A stretch of 64,000 nucleotides of DNA from positions 6,199,001-6,263,000 of the forward strand of contig NZ_CP145605.1 in NCBI RefSeq assembly GCF_036884255.1, read 5' to 3'. The notes beneath the pieces are model-generated. The model did no database searches, had not been told where the DNA came from, and saw nothing but the letters and a program-made list of their open reading frames with translations. Both the position numbers and the translations under genes were made by a program. Source of the stretch: Paenibacillus tundrae. Lineage in GTDB: Bacteria > Bacillota > Bacilli > Paenibacillales > Paenibacillaceae. Shown here piece after piece: positions 25,743 to 34,378 of this stretch; the stretch's first letter is position 1, and each line of letters begins with the position of its first letter.

Positions 25743-27485
25743 GTGGCGAAAAAACTAGTTATTCTACCCCGTTGGTTCAAGAGCTTGTTAAAACAGAACA
25801 AATTACATTTATGTGCATTACTTCTTTTGCTTATCGTTATTGGTGTTTGTGAGACAATCACTCCAATCATCATTCAAAGATTTATAGATAACGCAACAAC
25901 AAGTGCAGAGGTCTTGCAGCTTTTTCAGTTAGCCATTAGTTTTCTAGTCATTACTTTTCTTAATTATGTATTGAAAATACTAAATGCGTATTACTCCAAT
26001 AGAGTAACCTGGAACATTTGCGAAGAAATTCGTATTACATGCCTTAATAGAATGAAACATTACGACAAAGCTTTTGAACAAAAATACGGTGTTGGCAAAA
26101 TAATGGATTACCTCTCAACAGACATTTCGGAAATTAATTATTTTATTACCAGAACATTATTGCCCACAATTATAGATGCGGTTACTATGCTTGCGATTGT
26201 TATCGTAGTTGTTAATGAAAGCTTATTTCTAGGCCTGTTCTTTATCACTTACTTTAGTTTTGCAGCCTTTGTTATTTATAGAACACAAAATAAAAAAAGC
26301 AATGTGTTGGGCAAAGAAAGAGCTGTTGAATCTGAGATTTCAAGTCTGATCAATGAAATTGTATTAGCAAGGAAGGAAATCAAAGCCATGAACGGAGTTA
26401 ATGCTTTCACATCCAAGCTTGCTTCTTCTATGGACGGATTATTTCCTTACAAATTAGCTTCGCAAAAGTATATATATACGATTTGGATTATTTCTCTATT
26501 TTTTATTTCATTAACTAATGTATTAGCTTTGGGATTAGGCGGGACACTCTATTTCTTTGGGGTTATTTCTCTAGGCACCGTATATTTGGTTTACAACTAC
26601 AGTCAACAACTCAAGCAACCTCTTGAGTCCATACAGTATCATATCAATAATTATCTACTCGTAAAGCAAGCTATGAGTAGGTTGACTGATATTTTGGAAT
26701 ATCAAAGTAGTGTATCTCAAGGGCATCATCATTTACCTGATGGATTAGTTAGTGTAGCTGTAAAGCAGTTAAAGTTTTCCTACGACGACGACAAGTCCGT
26801 ACTAGAAAATATTAACTTCACTCTTGAGGCCGGTGAATCTATGGGGATTATCGGTGTCTCTGGCAGTGGGAAAAGTACGCTAAGTTTGTTGCTAACCAAG
26901 CAACTACCTTGCCCTAATCATAGTGTGTATATCTCTGGCGTTGATATCAATGAATTAAGTTTGACAGAGGTCCAGAGACATATTTGTCTGATGAGCATTA
27001 ACGATAAGTTATTTGAAGGTTCATTAAAAGATAACCTAACTTTATTTGATGATAGGATCTCAGATCACCAGGTACTGCACTTCATAGAAAAGTATAAATT
27101 CAAGCAAATAAGCCCTTATTTTAAACAGTTTGAGCAAAATGAATTGCTACACAAAAAAATAGATTTACAGGAATTGTCGGTAGGTGAGAAACAGTTAATT
27201 TATCTTTTTAGGTTGGTTTTTAAACCAAAAAAACTAATGATCTTCGATGAGGCGTTATCTAACATTGATGAGAAAATCGAATATTATTTCTTTGATATTC
27301 TGAAGGAAATCAGTGAGGATACGACTTTAATTATGATTTCACATAACGTTGAGCGACTGAGAAATTGCAACAATATCATTGTTATGGAAAAAGGGAAGGT
27401 CATTGCGAACGATAAAGCACACACTGTATTAGATAGACTTGATAGACAACGGTATGGTTTGCATTTGTCAGGGGGAGAAGCATGA
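25743..27485 (+). CDS. ABC exporter half-transporter, catalytically intact
   Basis: The 580-residue protein starts at GTG behind AAGGAG. Residues 1-320 hold six transmembrane helices of the type I exporter fold; residues 340-575 hold the ATPase with Walker A GVSGSGKST, signature LSVGEKQ, Walker B LMIFDEALS (catalytic Glu present) and H-loop ISHNVE. The next gene overlaps it by 4 nt and encodes a partner with a degenerate ATPase, so the two form a heterodimer. Codon use is distinctly AT-rich against both neighbours, suggesting recent acquisition. The 295-nt AT-rich gap before it holds no convincing small peptide gene. The substrate is unknown. Confidence 0.85.
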   Translation: MAKKLVILPRWFKSLLKQNKLHLCALLLLLIVIGVCETITPIIIQRFIDNATTSAEVLQLFQLAISFLVITFLNYVLKILNAYYSNRVTWNICEEIRITCLNRMKHYDKAFEQKYGVGKIMDYLSTDISEINYFITRTLLPTIIDAVTMLAIVIVVVNESLFLGLFFITYFSFAAFVIYRTQNKKSNVLGKERAVESEISSLINEIVLARKEIKAMNGVNAFTSKLASSMDGLFPYKLASQKYIYTIWIISLFFISLTNVLALGLGGTLYFFGVISLGTVYLVYNYSQQLKQPLESIQYHINNYLLVKQAMSRLTDILEYQSSVSQGHHHLPDGLVSVAVKQLKFSYDDDKSVLENINFTLEAGESMGIIGVSGSGKSTLSLLLTKQLPCPNHSVYISGVDINELSLTEVQRHICLMSINDKLFEGSLKDNLTLFDDRISDHQVLHFIEKYKFKQISPYFKQFEQNELLHKKIDLQELSVGEKQLIYLFRLVFKPKKLMIFDEALSNIDEKIEYYFFDILKEISEDTTLIMISHNVERLRNCNNIIVMEKGKVIANDKAHTVLDRLDRQRYGLHLSGGEA

Positions 27486-29107
27486 GTAGTACAAAGGATT
27501 CTATTAATAAGTCGCTTCTTTTAATCACGCCTAAGCAATACACAATTACTTTTATATTGGGGTTAGTTAGTAGTCTGATCCCTCTATTACTCGGTTGGGT
27601 TATTAAAATTGTATTTGATCAATTAAATAATAATCATTTCAAGTCTTTGTCATTACTATTGTTCGTCATTTTACTTCTCATTGTGCTTCAAAATTTCTTA
27701 TTCTACCGACTGGGCTTACTTGAAACCAAGATTCGTTTTCAAGCAAGCAAAACGATGGTGGTCTCTTTCATCAATAGAATTTTACTTAACGAAAATAAAG
27801 CAGATGTAACAGCCTCAACCGCATTAACAATAACTAACAGCGATTTCAAATTAGTTGAATACAAGCTATGCAGCATACTGGAATTGGTAAATAAGATCAT
27901 ATTTTTTATCGTAGCTTTAATGATCATGTGGACGATTAATTGGAGATTAACATTGTATTCGATCCTTCCGCTTGTCTTGTTTAATATCGGCATTTATTTT
28001 GTCAGAAACAAATGGAAAGATAAGTTTGCAGATAATCGTACGGCCGCTCTTAACTATCAACAATTTGAACATGACGTTATGTCCAATAGGGATACGTATA
28101 AGTATCTGGATCAAGAGAATTTACTGAGTAATCGATTGAAATGGTTGGGGAAGAAAAGTTTATCCACCCAGTTGAAACAAACTCTGTTCTCCTTCTCTAT
28201 TACTACAGGGGTTACATTTGTTAATTACCTAAGTATCTTTGTCGTCTTAATGCTGTCTATTCGTTATCTAAAAAGTGGCGAGCTCTCCATTGGTGACCTT
28301 ACACTCTTTATTAGTTATATTGGCTTTGGATTTGCTTATCTAGACTTATTTGCAGCCGTACTGAATTCACATAAACAAACCGAGCATATTGTAAATAAAG
28401 TTGATCATTTGGTTGAAAACAGTAACCTAGGTACCTTTAGCAAACTAAAAGTCGGTTATCAAGACAACACAATAGAGCACCACTCGCATTTAATTCTTAG
28501 AAACTTTGCAATGAATTCAAATCATGAGCCCCTCCCCAATTTAGTTATCCCAAAAGGTTCTTTAGTAGTCATCTCTGGAGAAACGGGGATGGGGAAATCC
28601 ACGTTCATCAATGCTCTCTTAGGCTTCTCATCATATAGTGGTCAAATCATTGTGGATGGGACAATTGTGGACAATTTATCAAAGTATCAAATAGGGGTCG
28701 TACCTCAGCGCTATAACTTATTCAATTTACCTCTAATCGATAACATTACTCTTCTAAAAAATGCGGATCAGGCTCAACCAGCACTTCATATTGCCAACAT
28801 AAAAACAGACCGTATTTTTAATATTTCTGATGAACAATATTTGGGCGTCTCAGGTAATATGATTTCAGAAGGTCAAAGGCAGCGTGTGGCCATCGCCAGA
28901 GCTGTTCATCATGGTAAGGATTTTCTCATGTTGGACGATGCATTCAGTTATCTTGATAAAAACAATAGATATGAAATTTTCGAAAAGATAAGAAATACGA
29001 AAGCGACCAAATTTATTATCTCGAATGATATGAATTTCAAGAGTAAAGCAGATATTCTTCTTAAGGTGCATGAAAGGAATGTTGTATTAGTAGGAGACCT
29101 AAATTAA
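27482..29107 (+). CDS. ABC exporter half-transporter with degenerate ATPase site
   Basis: The 541-residue partner overlaps the preceding gene by 4 nt (ATGA). It has six helices, then an ATPase with Walker A GETGMGKST and signature ISEGQRQ, but Walker B reads FLMLDDAFS (Asp in place of the catalytic Glu) and the H-loop position reads FIISNDM (Asn in place of His). The linker between the membrane part and the ATPase is short. This asymmetry is the pattern of heterodimeric exporters such as TM287/288 and LmrCD. Like its partner it is AT-rich. Confidence 0.85.
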   Translation: MSSTKDSINKSLLLITPKQYTITFILGLVSSLIPLLLGWVIKIVFDQLNNNHFKSLSLLLFVILLLIVLQNFLFYRLGLLETKIRFQASKTMVVSFINRILLNENKADVTASTALTITNSDFKLVEYKLCSILELVNKIIFFIVALMIMWTINWRLTLYSILPLVLFNIGIYFVRNKWKDKFADNRTAALNYQQFEHDVMSNRDTYKYLDQENLLSNRLKWLGKKSLSTQLKQTLFSFSITTGVTFVNYLSIFVVLMLSIRYLKSGELSIGDLTLFISYIGFGFAYLDLFAAVLNSHKQTEHIVNKVDHLVENSNLGTFSKLKVGYQDNTIEHHSHLILRNFAMNSNHEPLPNLVIPKGSLVVISGETGMGKSTFINALLGFSSYSGQIIVDGTIVDNLSKYQIGVVPQRYNLFNLPLIDNITLLKNADQAQPALHIANIKTDRIFNISDEQYLGVSGNMISEGQRQRVAIARAVHHGKDFLMLDDAFSYLDKNNRYEIFEKIRNTKATKFIISNDMNFKSKADILLKVHERNVVLVGDLN

Positions 29108-29157
29108 GGTGTAATCTCGCCATGAGTCAGATTCATACGTGCACGGTCGTAAGAATA

Positions 29158-29195
29158 AACAAGCTACCTCGCCAAGAACTGCGGGGTAGCTTGTT
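29158..29195. terminator. Bidirectional terminator between exporter and pectate lyase
   Basis: AACAAGCTACC...CGC pairs with GCG...GGTAGCTTGTT around 8 nt. It serves the exporter on the plus strand and the pectate lyase on the minus strand. Confidence 0.75.
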
Positions 29196-29219
29196 TGCGG
29201 CTCACCATAAGCCTGAAGC

Positions 29220-30647
29220 TTAATAGCTTGTCTTCAGCCAATTATCCTTGGACCAGGTGAGCTTGCCTGCACCTGCGCCGTTGGAGGCCGTGAGACGTGC
29301 ATTCAATGTGGAAGGATCATCCACCTGATAACTGTATGGGAGAGTCGCGAAGCCGTTCCAAGAGAACGTCTTCACTACAGCTGGAATTGGTGCGAGTGGA
29401 CTGCCAGAAGTATCACTACTGCCGCGGAACAAGCTTCCATCCAGGGCGTATATCGTATCCATTACACGGATTTTGCCCGTATATGTTGCATCTGCTGGAT
29501 TGGTCTGATTGTTGCGAACCGGGAACTGCACATCCTTGATGACCGACTTCTCAACGAGAACCGCTCCGCTTTCAGTCGAGATGGCACCATTGCTGATGAT
29601 ATCAAATTTATATCCTTTGGAAGCAATGGCAGTTGCCATCGCAGACGTAATTTTGGCTTTGGCAGCCCGCGCTGCTGTAGCATCCATCACAATGTTATAG
29701 GCATGGGCATTGCCTCCGCGCAGACGCGGCATCCGATCCTGAATATCCTTGTACAGATTATGATGCAGCGTCATAGACAGATTAGCATTCGCCGATTCAA
29801 GACTCGTTGAACCAACGAGATGCCCCTTTTTCTGTGGGCCAGAGATGGCGATAATGTCTGCTTTACTGAGACCCACTGCACTGCTGCGCAGGTAATTGTA
29901 CATCGGATAGGAAGCTTTATTGGCTTCCAGCTCATTGATCTGCTGCGTAACCCAACTGTTCGCGCTGCCGTCATCGCCCTTGAAGGTAGACCAGGAGATA
30001 GTCACGCCGCTGGTTCCTTTTTTTGAATCAACGAGTCCGTCATAGGCTTTGTTAAATGTACAGTGATCAATCCATACACCGCTACTCTCCTCCAGGGTGA
30101 TGTAATCCCAGTCGTTCTTGTCGTAGTCACCCTTGGTGGACTCATCCCATTCCCAGAGCTCATCAAATTCGAGATTACGGATAATAACGTTGGAGCTTCG
30201 TTTCACACTAATCGCAGCATGTTTGATTTTGGAGCCGTTGGCAGAGAAAATAGTGAGCCCGTTAAAACCGTCAATCGTAAGCTTACTTACGCCGGTCTGT
30301 TTCAATACAGGATGCGTTAAGGCATCATTGTGTTTGGCAAAAGGTGATGTCTGCGCTGCACTCGGAATTTCGTTCCACCCCAGATTCAGATCATTCATGA
30401 TCTCCACGACTTTGACGCCGGAGTTCTTCTTCAACGCCAGTGCAAGGTCAGTCGCATTGTATACCTTCTTATACGTGGACGTATTCGAATCACTGATGAT
30501 GCCACCGCCCGTGTTACCTTGGGAGAATCCCGTGAGATTGTAATCTGCATTCCCTGCTGCCTGCACACTCGCAGGACCCGATATTAGCGTGAGCCCCAAC
30601 GTTACAGCCAAGGCTGTACTGCACCAGCTTCTTAATTTTGTTCTCAT
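29220..30647 (-). CDS. Secreted PL1 pectate lyase
   Basis: ATG 30647 (MRTKLRSW) behind GGGAGG is the start, giving 475 residues. A signal peptide ends at VQAAG. The body is a right-handed beta-helix of the PL1 family: RNLEFDELWEWDE, GVWIDHCTF (the vWiDH signature), SAVGLSKAD and RMPRLRGGNAHAYN, the last carrying the catalytic Arg region. It would cleave polygalacturonate outside the cell by beta-elimination using calcium. A perfect cre box lies 89 nt upstream, so carbon catabolite repression is expected. It stands alone, without a visible oligogalacturonate importer beside it. Confidence 0.9.
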   Translation of the reverse strand: MRTKLRSWCSTALAVTLGLTLISGPASVQAAGNADYNLTGFSQGNTGGGIISDSNTSTYKKVYNATDLALALKKNSGVKVVEIMNDLNLGWNEIPSAAQTSPFAKHNDALTHPVLKQTGVSKLTIDGFNGLTIFSANGSKIKHAAISVKRSSNVIIRNLEFDELWEWDESTKGDYDKNDWDYITLEESSGVWIDHCTFNKAYDGLVDSKKGTSGVTISWSTFKGDDGSANSWVTQQINELEANKASYPMYNYLRSSAVGLSKADIIAISGPQKKGHLVGSTSLESANANLSMTLHHNLYKDIQDRMPRLRGGNAHAYNIVMDATAARAAKAKITSAMATAIASKGYKFDIISNGAISTESGAVLVEKSVIKDVQFPVRNNQTNPADATYTGKIRVMDTIYALDGSLFRGSSDTSGSPLAPIPAVVKTFSWNGFATLPYSYQVDDPSTLNARLTASNGAGAGKLTWSKDNWLKTSY

Positions 30648-30735
30648 CCCATTCATTCCTCCCATTTTATAAGTGATAAGGCTCGTCCCCCGCTGCCATA
30701 CCGTGTCATGAAGGACATGTCCTCACTGTATATTT

Positions 30736-30750
30736 TGAAAGCGATTACAA
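30736..30750. promoter_or_regulatory. cre (CcpA) site of the pectate lyase
   Basis: TTGAAAGCGATTACA matches the consensus WTGNAANCGNWNNCW at every fixed position and lies 89 nt before the start codon. Confidence 0.8.
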
Positions 30751-30897
30751 CAATAATCTCTACATCACATTCAGGCTATACAGCTTGATGTAGCGCCAAC
30801 TGTACCAGAAGCAACCTTGAATCGTACTTAGTTAACCTGATAAGCACATACGAGTACCGTTGACTTAGTGTTGATGGGAATGCAAAATGAATGAAAC

Positions 30898-30932
30898 TAA
30901 AAAGCAGGACTGCATCTGCTGCAGACCTGCTT
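30898..30932 (-). terminator. Terminator of the UPF0316 gene
   Basis: AAGCAGGTCTGCA and TGCAGTCCTGCTT pair on the minus strand, followed by TTT. It lies 18 nt after the stop. Confidence 0.75.
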
Positions 30933-30950
30933 GATTTTACATTTTTTAAT

Positions 30951-31466
30951 TCACCTTTTGATAGAACGTGTCCAGAAGCCACCATGGAATTGTTTGGGTT
31001 CTACAGTAATGACAAAGGCTTTGGGATCCAGACCGAGAATCGTCTGGTAGAGCAGCTTTTGGTTTTTGCGTTTCGCCAAAATTTCCATAACCAGCCTGTC
31101 CCCATCGCGCCCACTGCCCACCCAAGCGGTAACGCCATATCCTTTGTCCCGCAGAGAATTGGCAACATTGCCGTCCATCTGATTACAGATCACCTTCACG
31201 GTAACATAGCCAAGCGCAATCTTCTCCTCAATCCAAGCACCTAGTAACACACCAAGCCCATATCCCACCGCATAAACAATGAGTGCAATCGTCTGATCCA
31301 GGTAACTCAGCACCAGGTTCAATCCGAGTACATAGATCACAATCTCTCCCGTACTGATCAGTGCGGCGATGTATTTCTGACCTTTAAGCGTCAATATCAT
31401 ACGCAGGGTGTAAGCCGATACGTAGACAATTTGAATCAGAAAAATAAAAACGAGTATTTTAAACAA
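30951..31466 (-). CDS. UPF0316 membrane protein (DUF5698 + DUF2179, YebE-like)
   Basis: The 171-residue product starts at TTG behind AGAGGG. Three helices occupy residues 1-85 (FKILVFIFLIQIVYVSAYTLRMI; IVIYVLGLNLVLSYL; ALIVYAVGYGLGVLLGAWIEEK), and the rest is the DUF2179 domain (VKVICNQMDGNVANSLRDKGYGVTAW...VITVEPKQFHGGFW). The family is widespread in Bacillales; its role is not established. It stands alone with its own terminator, and a MITE-like element lies 17 nt upstream. Confidence 0.85.
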   Translation of the reverse strand: MFKILVFIFLIQIVYVSAYTLRMILTLKGQKYIAALISTGEIVIYVLGLNLVLSYLDQTIALIVYAVGYGLGVLLGAWIEEKIALGYVTVKVICNQMDGNVANSLRDKGYGVTAWVGSGRDGDRLVMEILAKRKNQKLLYQTILGLDPKAFVITVEPKQFHGGFWTRSIKR

Positions 31467-31483
31467 TTTGCATCCCTCTTTCC

Positions 31484-31646
31484 TAGGACATGTCTGAAAA
31501 CTCCGAAGGACGCAGATTTGCCGAATTTTCGTTCCAAGTCAGGAAGTTTTCCGTAGGCGTGCCGAGGCACATCAAGGGAAACTGACACAACAGCGGGCGA
31601 AAAGGTGGTGAAAGATGCACTTCAGCGAGTTTTGAGACAACTCCTA
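31484..31646. repeat. MITE-like element with 20-bp terminal inverted repeats
   Basis: The left end TAGGACATGTCTGAAAACTC and the inverted right end TAGGAGTTGTCTCAAAACTC match at 17 of 20 positions. The 163-bp element has no ORF. It lies just upstream of the UPF0316 gene. No target-site duplication is clear. Confidence 0.55.
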
Positions 31647-31957
31647 ATGATCAGACCTGTTACTGCCAGCCTAAGTTCGTGATACTCCGTTTACTCTCAG
31701 ACTAACCAAGTATTATTAATTCTTATCTTCATCATTGGACGTTATGGGGTGATTTTAAACGGTCTACTTGCAATCTGTATGGTGCCAGAACTGCCATTAT
31801 AGAATTGTTTACTGCGATTATCAACCCGGCAACAGACCTAGGGGCGAAAGGCTCTATCATTGAATATGCTGAAGCATTAGTAATCGCCGAACACAATGGG
31901 ACACATCATGCGAACAATCGATACCCATCAACGATAAATTAAAAGGGGGGAGCATCC
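31647..31957 (+). other. Gap before the dehydrogenase gene; open frame without start
   Basis: One plus-strand frame stays open for about 70 codons up to TAA at about 31941 and reads protein-like (ARTAIIELFTAIINP, then SIIEYAEALVIAEHNG), but has no ATG or GTG and no ribosome site. It may be a decayed gene end or untranslated leader. No other feature is seen here. Confidence 0.25.
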
Positions 31958-33121
31958 ATGCAGCTATGGCAGGAGATGGAGCAGGAAGGGATGGAAGAAC
32001 TCCTATTTTGTCACGACCCAGGTAGCGGGCTAAAAGCAGTGGTCGCTATTCATAGCACGGCACTCGGGCCAGCACTGGGAGGATGTCGCTGCTGGACATA
32101 TGCCTCAGAAGAGGATGCAATCCGCGACGCCATCCAGCTTGCCAGAGGTATGACCTATAAATCAGCCGTTTCTGGTCTGCCATATGGCGGCGGGAAAGCC
32201 GTTGTCTGGAATATCCCTACGGAGTGGAAGGTGAGCAATTCCCCTACACAGTCTCAAGCCCAAGCTATTCCTTCTTTCCCTGTCAAAAACGTCATGGATT
32301 CCGATCAACTCATCATTCCCAACACCAACACTGGGCGAGCCCATATCTTTCGAGCCCTTGGACGTTTTCTTGAACGACTGAACGGTCGCTATATTACCGG
32401 TCTTGATCTAGGCACCACATCCACTGACATGGATCAGATCCGATTGGAGACTGCCTATGTGACCGATATGACCGGATCACTGGGCGCCCAGGATGACTTC
32501 ACCGCCGAGATGACCGCTTACGGTGTGTACACCGGCATCGTGACCTCGCTGCGCTATCAAGGCACCGACACATTGCAGGGCATTCCCATTGCTGTCCAGG
32601 GACTGGGCAAGGTTGGGTATGCCCTGTGCCGTCACCTGCATGCAGCCGGGGCACGGCTCATCGTGGCAGACGTTGTACCGGAGCGTGTACAACGTGCCCT
32701 TGTGCAGTTCAGCGGCGCTACCTCGGCCGATCCGGCCCATATTCACGCCGCTGACTGCAAGGTGTTCGCCCCCTGTGCCCTAGGGGGCGTGTTAACCCCG
32801 GCATCGGTGGAGGAGCTGCGCTGCTCCATCGTTGCCGGGGCGGCCAATAACCAGCTTAGCCAGCGGCAACTGGTTATTGGCCGGATGCAGGCGCGCGGCA
32901 TTCTGTACGCGCCTGACTACGTGCTGAATGCCGGAGGCATCATCAGCACCGCTTACGAGCTGGAAGGCGCGCAGCCGGATACGATCCGCCAGAAGGTGGC
33001 GGGTATTGCGGATACGCTCTCCGCGGTCTACCGCGCCGCAGCAACAAATGGTATATCCACTGTTGATGCAGCAGATCAAATGGCTGAAGCCAGACTGAGC
33101 GGCAAAACTCCCCGTTCATAA
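31958..33121 (+). CDS. Leucine dehydrogenase-family amino-acid dehydrogenase with an internal insertion
   Basis: The 387-residue protein starts at ATG behind AAGGGGGG. It has the Glu/Leu/Phe/Val dehydrogenase layout: catalytic-side lysines in MTYKSAVSG and YGGGKAVV, the Asp in GLDLGTT, the Rossmann motif AVQGLGKVG, FAPCALGG and GAANNQL. It would interconvert a branched-chain or aromatic amino acid and its 2-oxo acid with NAD. Between GGGKAVV and FRALGRF there are about 50 residues instead of the usual 15; the extra piece is Ser/Gln/Pro-rich (SNSPTQSQAQAIPSFP). The 3' half is markedly GC-richer than the 5' half. Substrate choice cannot be told. Confidence 0.85.
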   Translation: MQLWQEMEQEGMEELLFCHDPGSGLKAVVAIHSTALGPALGGCRCWTYASEEDAIRDAIQLARGMTYKSAVSGLPYGGGKAVVWNIPTEWKVSNSPTQSQAQAIPSFPVKNVMDSDQLIIPNTNTGRAHIFRALGRFLERLNGRYITGLDLGTTSTDMDQIRLETAYVTDMTGSLGAQDDFTAEMTAYGVYTGIVTSLRYQGTDTLQGIPIAVQGLGKVGYALCRHLHAAGARLIVADVVPERVQRALVQFSGATSADPAHIHAADCKVFAPCALGGVLTPASVEELRCSIVAGAANNQLSQRQLVIGRMQARGILYAPDYVLNAGGIISTAYELEGAQPDTIRQKVAGIADTLSAVYRAAATNGISTVDAADQMAEARLSGKTPRS

Positions 33122-33308
33122 TCTAAGTGAAACACCAGCACACGGCGCTTTGGTGCATATTAAAAGTGGTCGCCGGTTCAAGGCTCTGTTCACAGATGCC
33201 ATCCATCTGTTGTGTTTAGCTTCCTTTGGCAAGAGTGGTATGTGTCAGAAAAATCCTGCAACGCTGTGTCTGTAACCCGCAATGTTGAGTCTATAAATAG
33301 AAGTTGAT

Positions 33309-33530
33309 TCAGATACGTTGTGGCGGGTACCCTTCACAAGCCATAAATTTCATAATACTGAGAAGCCAATCGATTCCAACGAATTGTCGACGGGCTTCTC
33401 TTGTTCTTTTCATAATATCCATGGCATCCCTTATCCCTGCCATCATCCAACCAATCCATAAAGCTTCCTCATTCGGAAATAGCATTTCTTTTGTTAATAC
33501 AGGATCAAGTGAAAACAGAATTAAGCTCAT
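33309..33530 (-). CDS. Doubtful 73-residue ORF
   Basis: An ATG at 33530 follows GGGAG and the frame runs 73 codons (MSLILFSLDPVL...MAGIRDAMDIMKRTREARRQF). I recognise no family. The frame contains one copy of the GAGAAGCC hairpin repeat (33360-33400), so it may be chance or a relic. Confidence 0.25.
   Translation of the reverse strand: MSLILFSLDPVLTKEMLFPNEEALWIGWMMAGIRDAMDIMKRTREARRQFVGIDWLLSIMKFMACEGYPPQRI
33360..33400 (+). repeat. GAGAAGCC hairpin repeat, copy 1
   Basis: A 41-nt unit starting GAGAAGCCAATCG and ending GGGCTTCTC; the ends pair into an 8-bp stem, followed by a T-rich stretch. A second 41-nt copy in the same orientation lies at 34379-34419. Confidence 0.5.
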
Positions 33531-33577
33531 CAGCACTCCCATTTTGCTCGACGACCAGCTGACCTGAGATCTTAAAT

Positions 33578-33712
33578 TAGTAGCATTTGCATTATAGTAG
33601 TAGCATTACAGTAAGTAACATCACAGTAGTAGCATGACAGTAGTTTGGTTGCATTAGTTTGGTTGCATTAGTGTTGTAGGTTTGCATTACAGTTGTAAGT
33701 TCGCATTACAGC
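33578..33712. repeat. Degenerate tandem repeat around GCATTACAG
   Basis: About eight imperfect units of 14-21 nt built on TAGTAGCATTACAG follow one another, drifting towards TTTGGTTGCATTAG and TTCGCATTACAG. There is no ORF through them. Confidence 0.6.
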
Positions 33713-33731
33713 TTCAGGATTTTACTACAAC

Positions 33732-33930
33732 TCTAACGAACCTGAGACCTCTTATATGGAGCAAATAGCTCCCCGTTGAAATCTAACGAATCCTAGGCAC
33801 GTTATTTTACTAAATTGACCTTGAAATGGGTGAGAAACGTTTGTTTTCAACACGATAGCGTGTGTGAGATTCGTTAGATTTTAAAAGAGGCTACATTAGG
33901 TTGAATAAGGTGTGTGAGGTTCGTCCAACT
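33732..33930. repeat. Cluster of four ACGAAyC motifs, two direct and two inverted
   Basis: TCTAACGAACCTGAGACCTC (33732), TCTAACGAATCCTAGGCACG (33782), then inverted ATCTAACGAATCTCACACAC (33879 back to 33860) and GGACGAACCTCACACACC (about 33927 back to 33910). Three of the four are followed, in their own direction, by a TTAT-type run. The inner pair can form a long stem with a loop of about 67 nt. Confidence 0.5.
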
Positions 33931-34035
33931 ATGGGGATCGGATAAATGTAAAGTGGACTGTTGCACTTCTACCCAAAGATATCATTGGCTTGAAAAAAAT
34001 ACGTTCCAGACAGACTCAATCAGAAAGTTGTAGGC

Positions 34036-34082
34036 ACGTCGTGCAGTAACGCCCCCTGCTCCCATTACTGAGGACACGACGT
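34036..34082. other. Strong 14-bp hairpin without T-run
   Basis: ACGTCGTG (34036-34043) pairs with CACGACGT (34075-34082), and CAGTAA (34044-34049) pairs with TTACTG (34065-34070), leaving a 4-nt bulge and a C-rich 15-nt loop. It lies in gene-free DNA. The rest of 33122-34454 holds nothing else I can name. Confidence 0.5.
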
Positions 34083-34378
34083 ATAAAACGCTTGAAGTTC
34101 AACGAATGCTCGATCACATGATCAGAGATAAATTCACAACCACAAAGAATTCCGTATCTATCATTTCATTTACTTTGTTTTCTTATCTGATCTACAGCTC
34201 AGTTTTCTTATCTCATCTACAGCTCGGTGAGTTACTGCTGAGGGAATCGCGGAACTCAGGGTGAGACGGTGGAATCAGAGTTGTTGCGTTCCAACACAAA
34301 CCGTAATGTTACATCAATTTTTATCCGTCGGAAATCCATCACATACGCTACGTTGGCCACAGCACAGCATATAACAAA

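Noticed and set aside
31860-31957. Riboswitch before the dehydrogenase gene
   Set aside because: No conserved aptamer core was recognised; the region reads as open frame instead.
33304-33567. 87-codon plus-strand frame in the repeat region
   Set aside because: No ribosome site; it overlaps the doubtful minus-strand frame and a hairpin repeat.
33578-33930. CRISPR array
   Set aside because: The units vary in length and sequence, have no constant repeat with unique spacers and no cas genes nearby.
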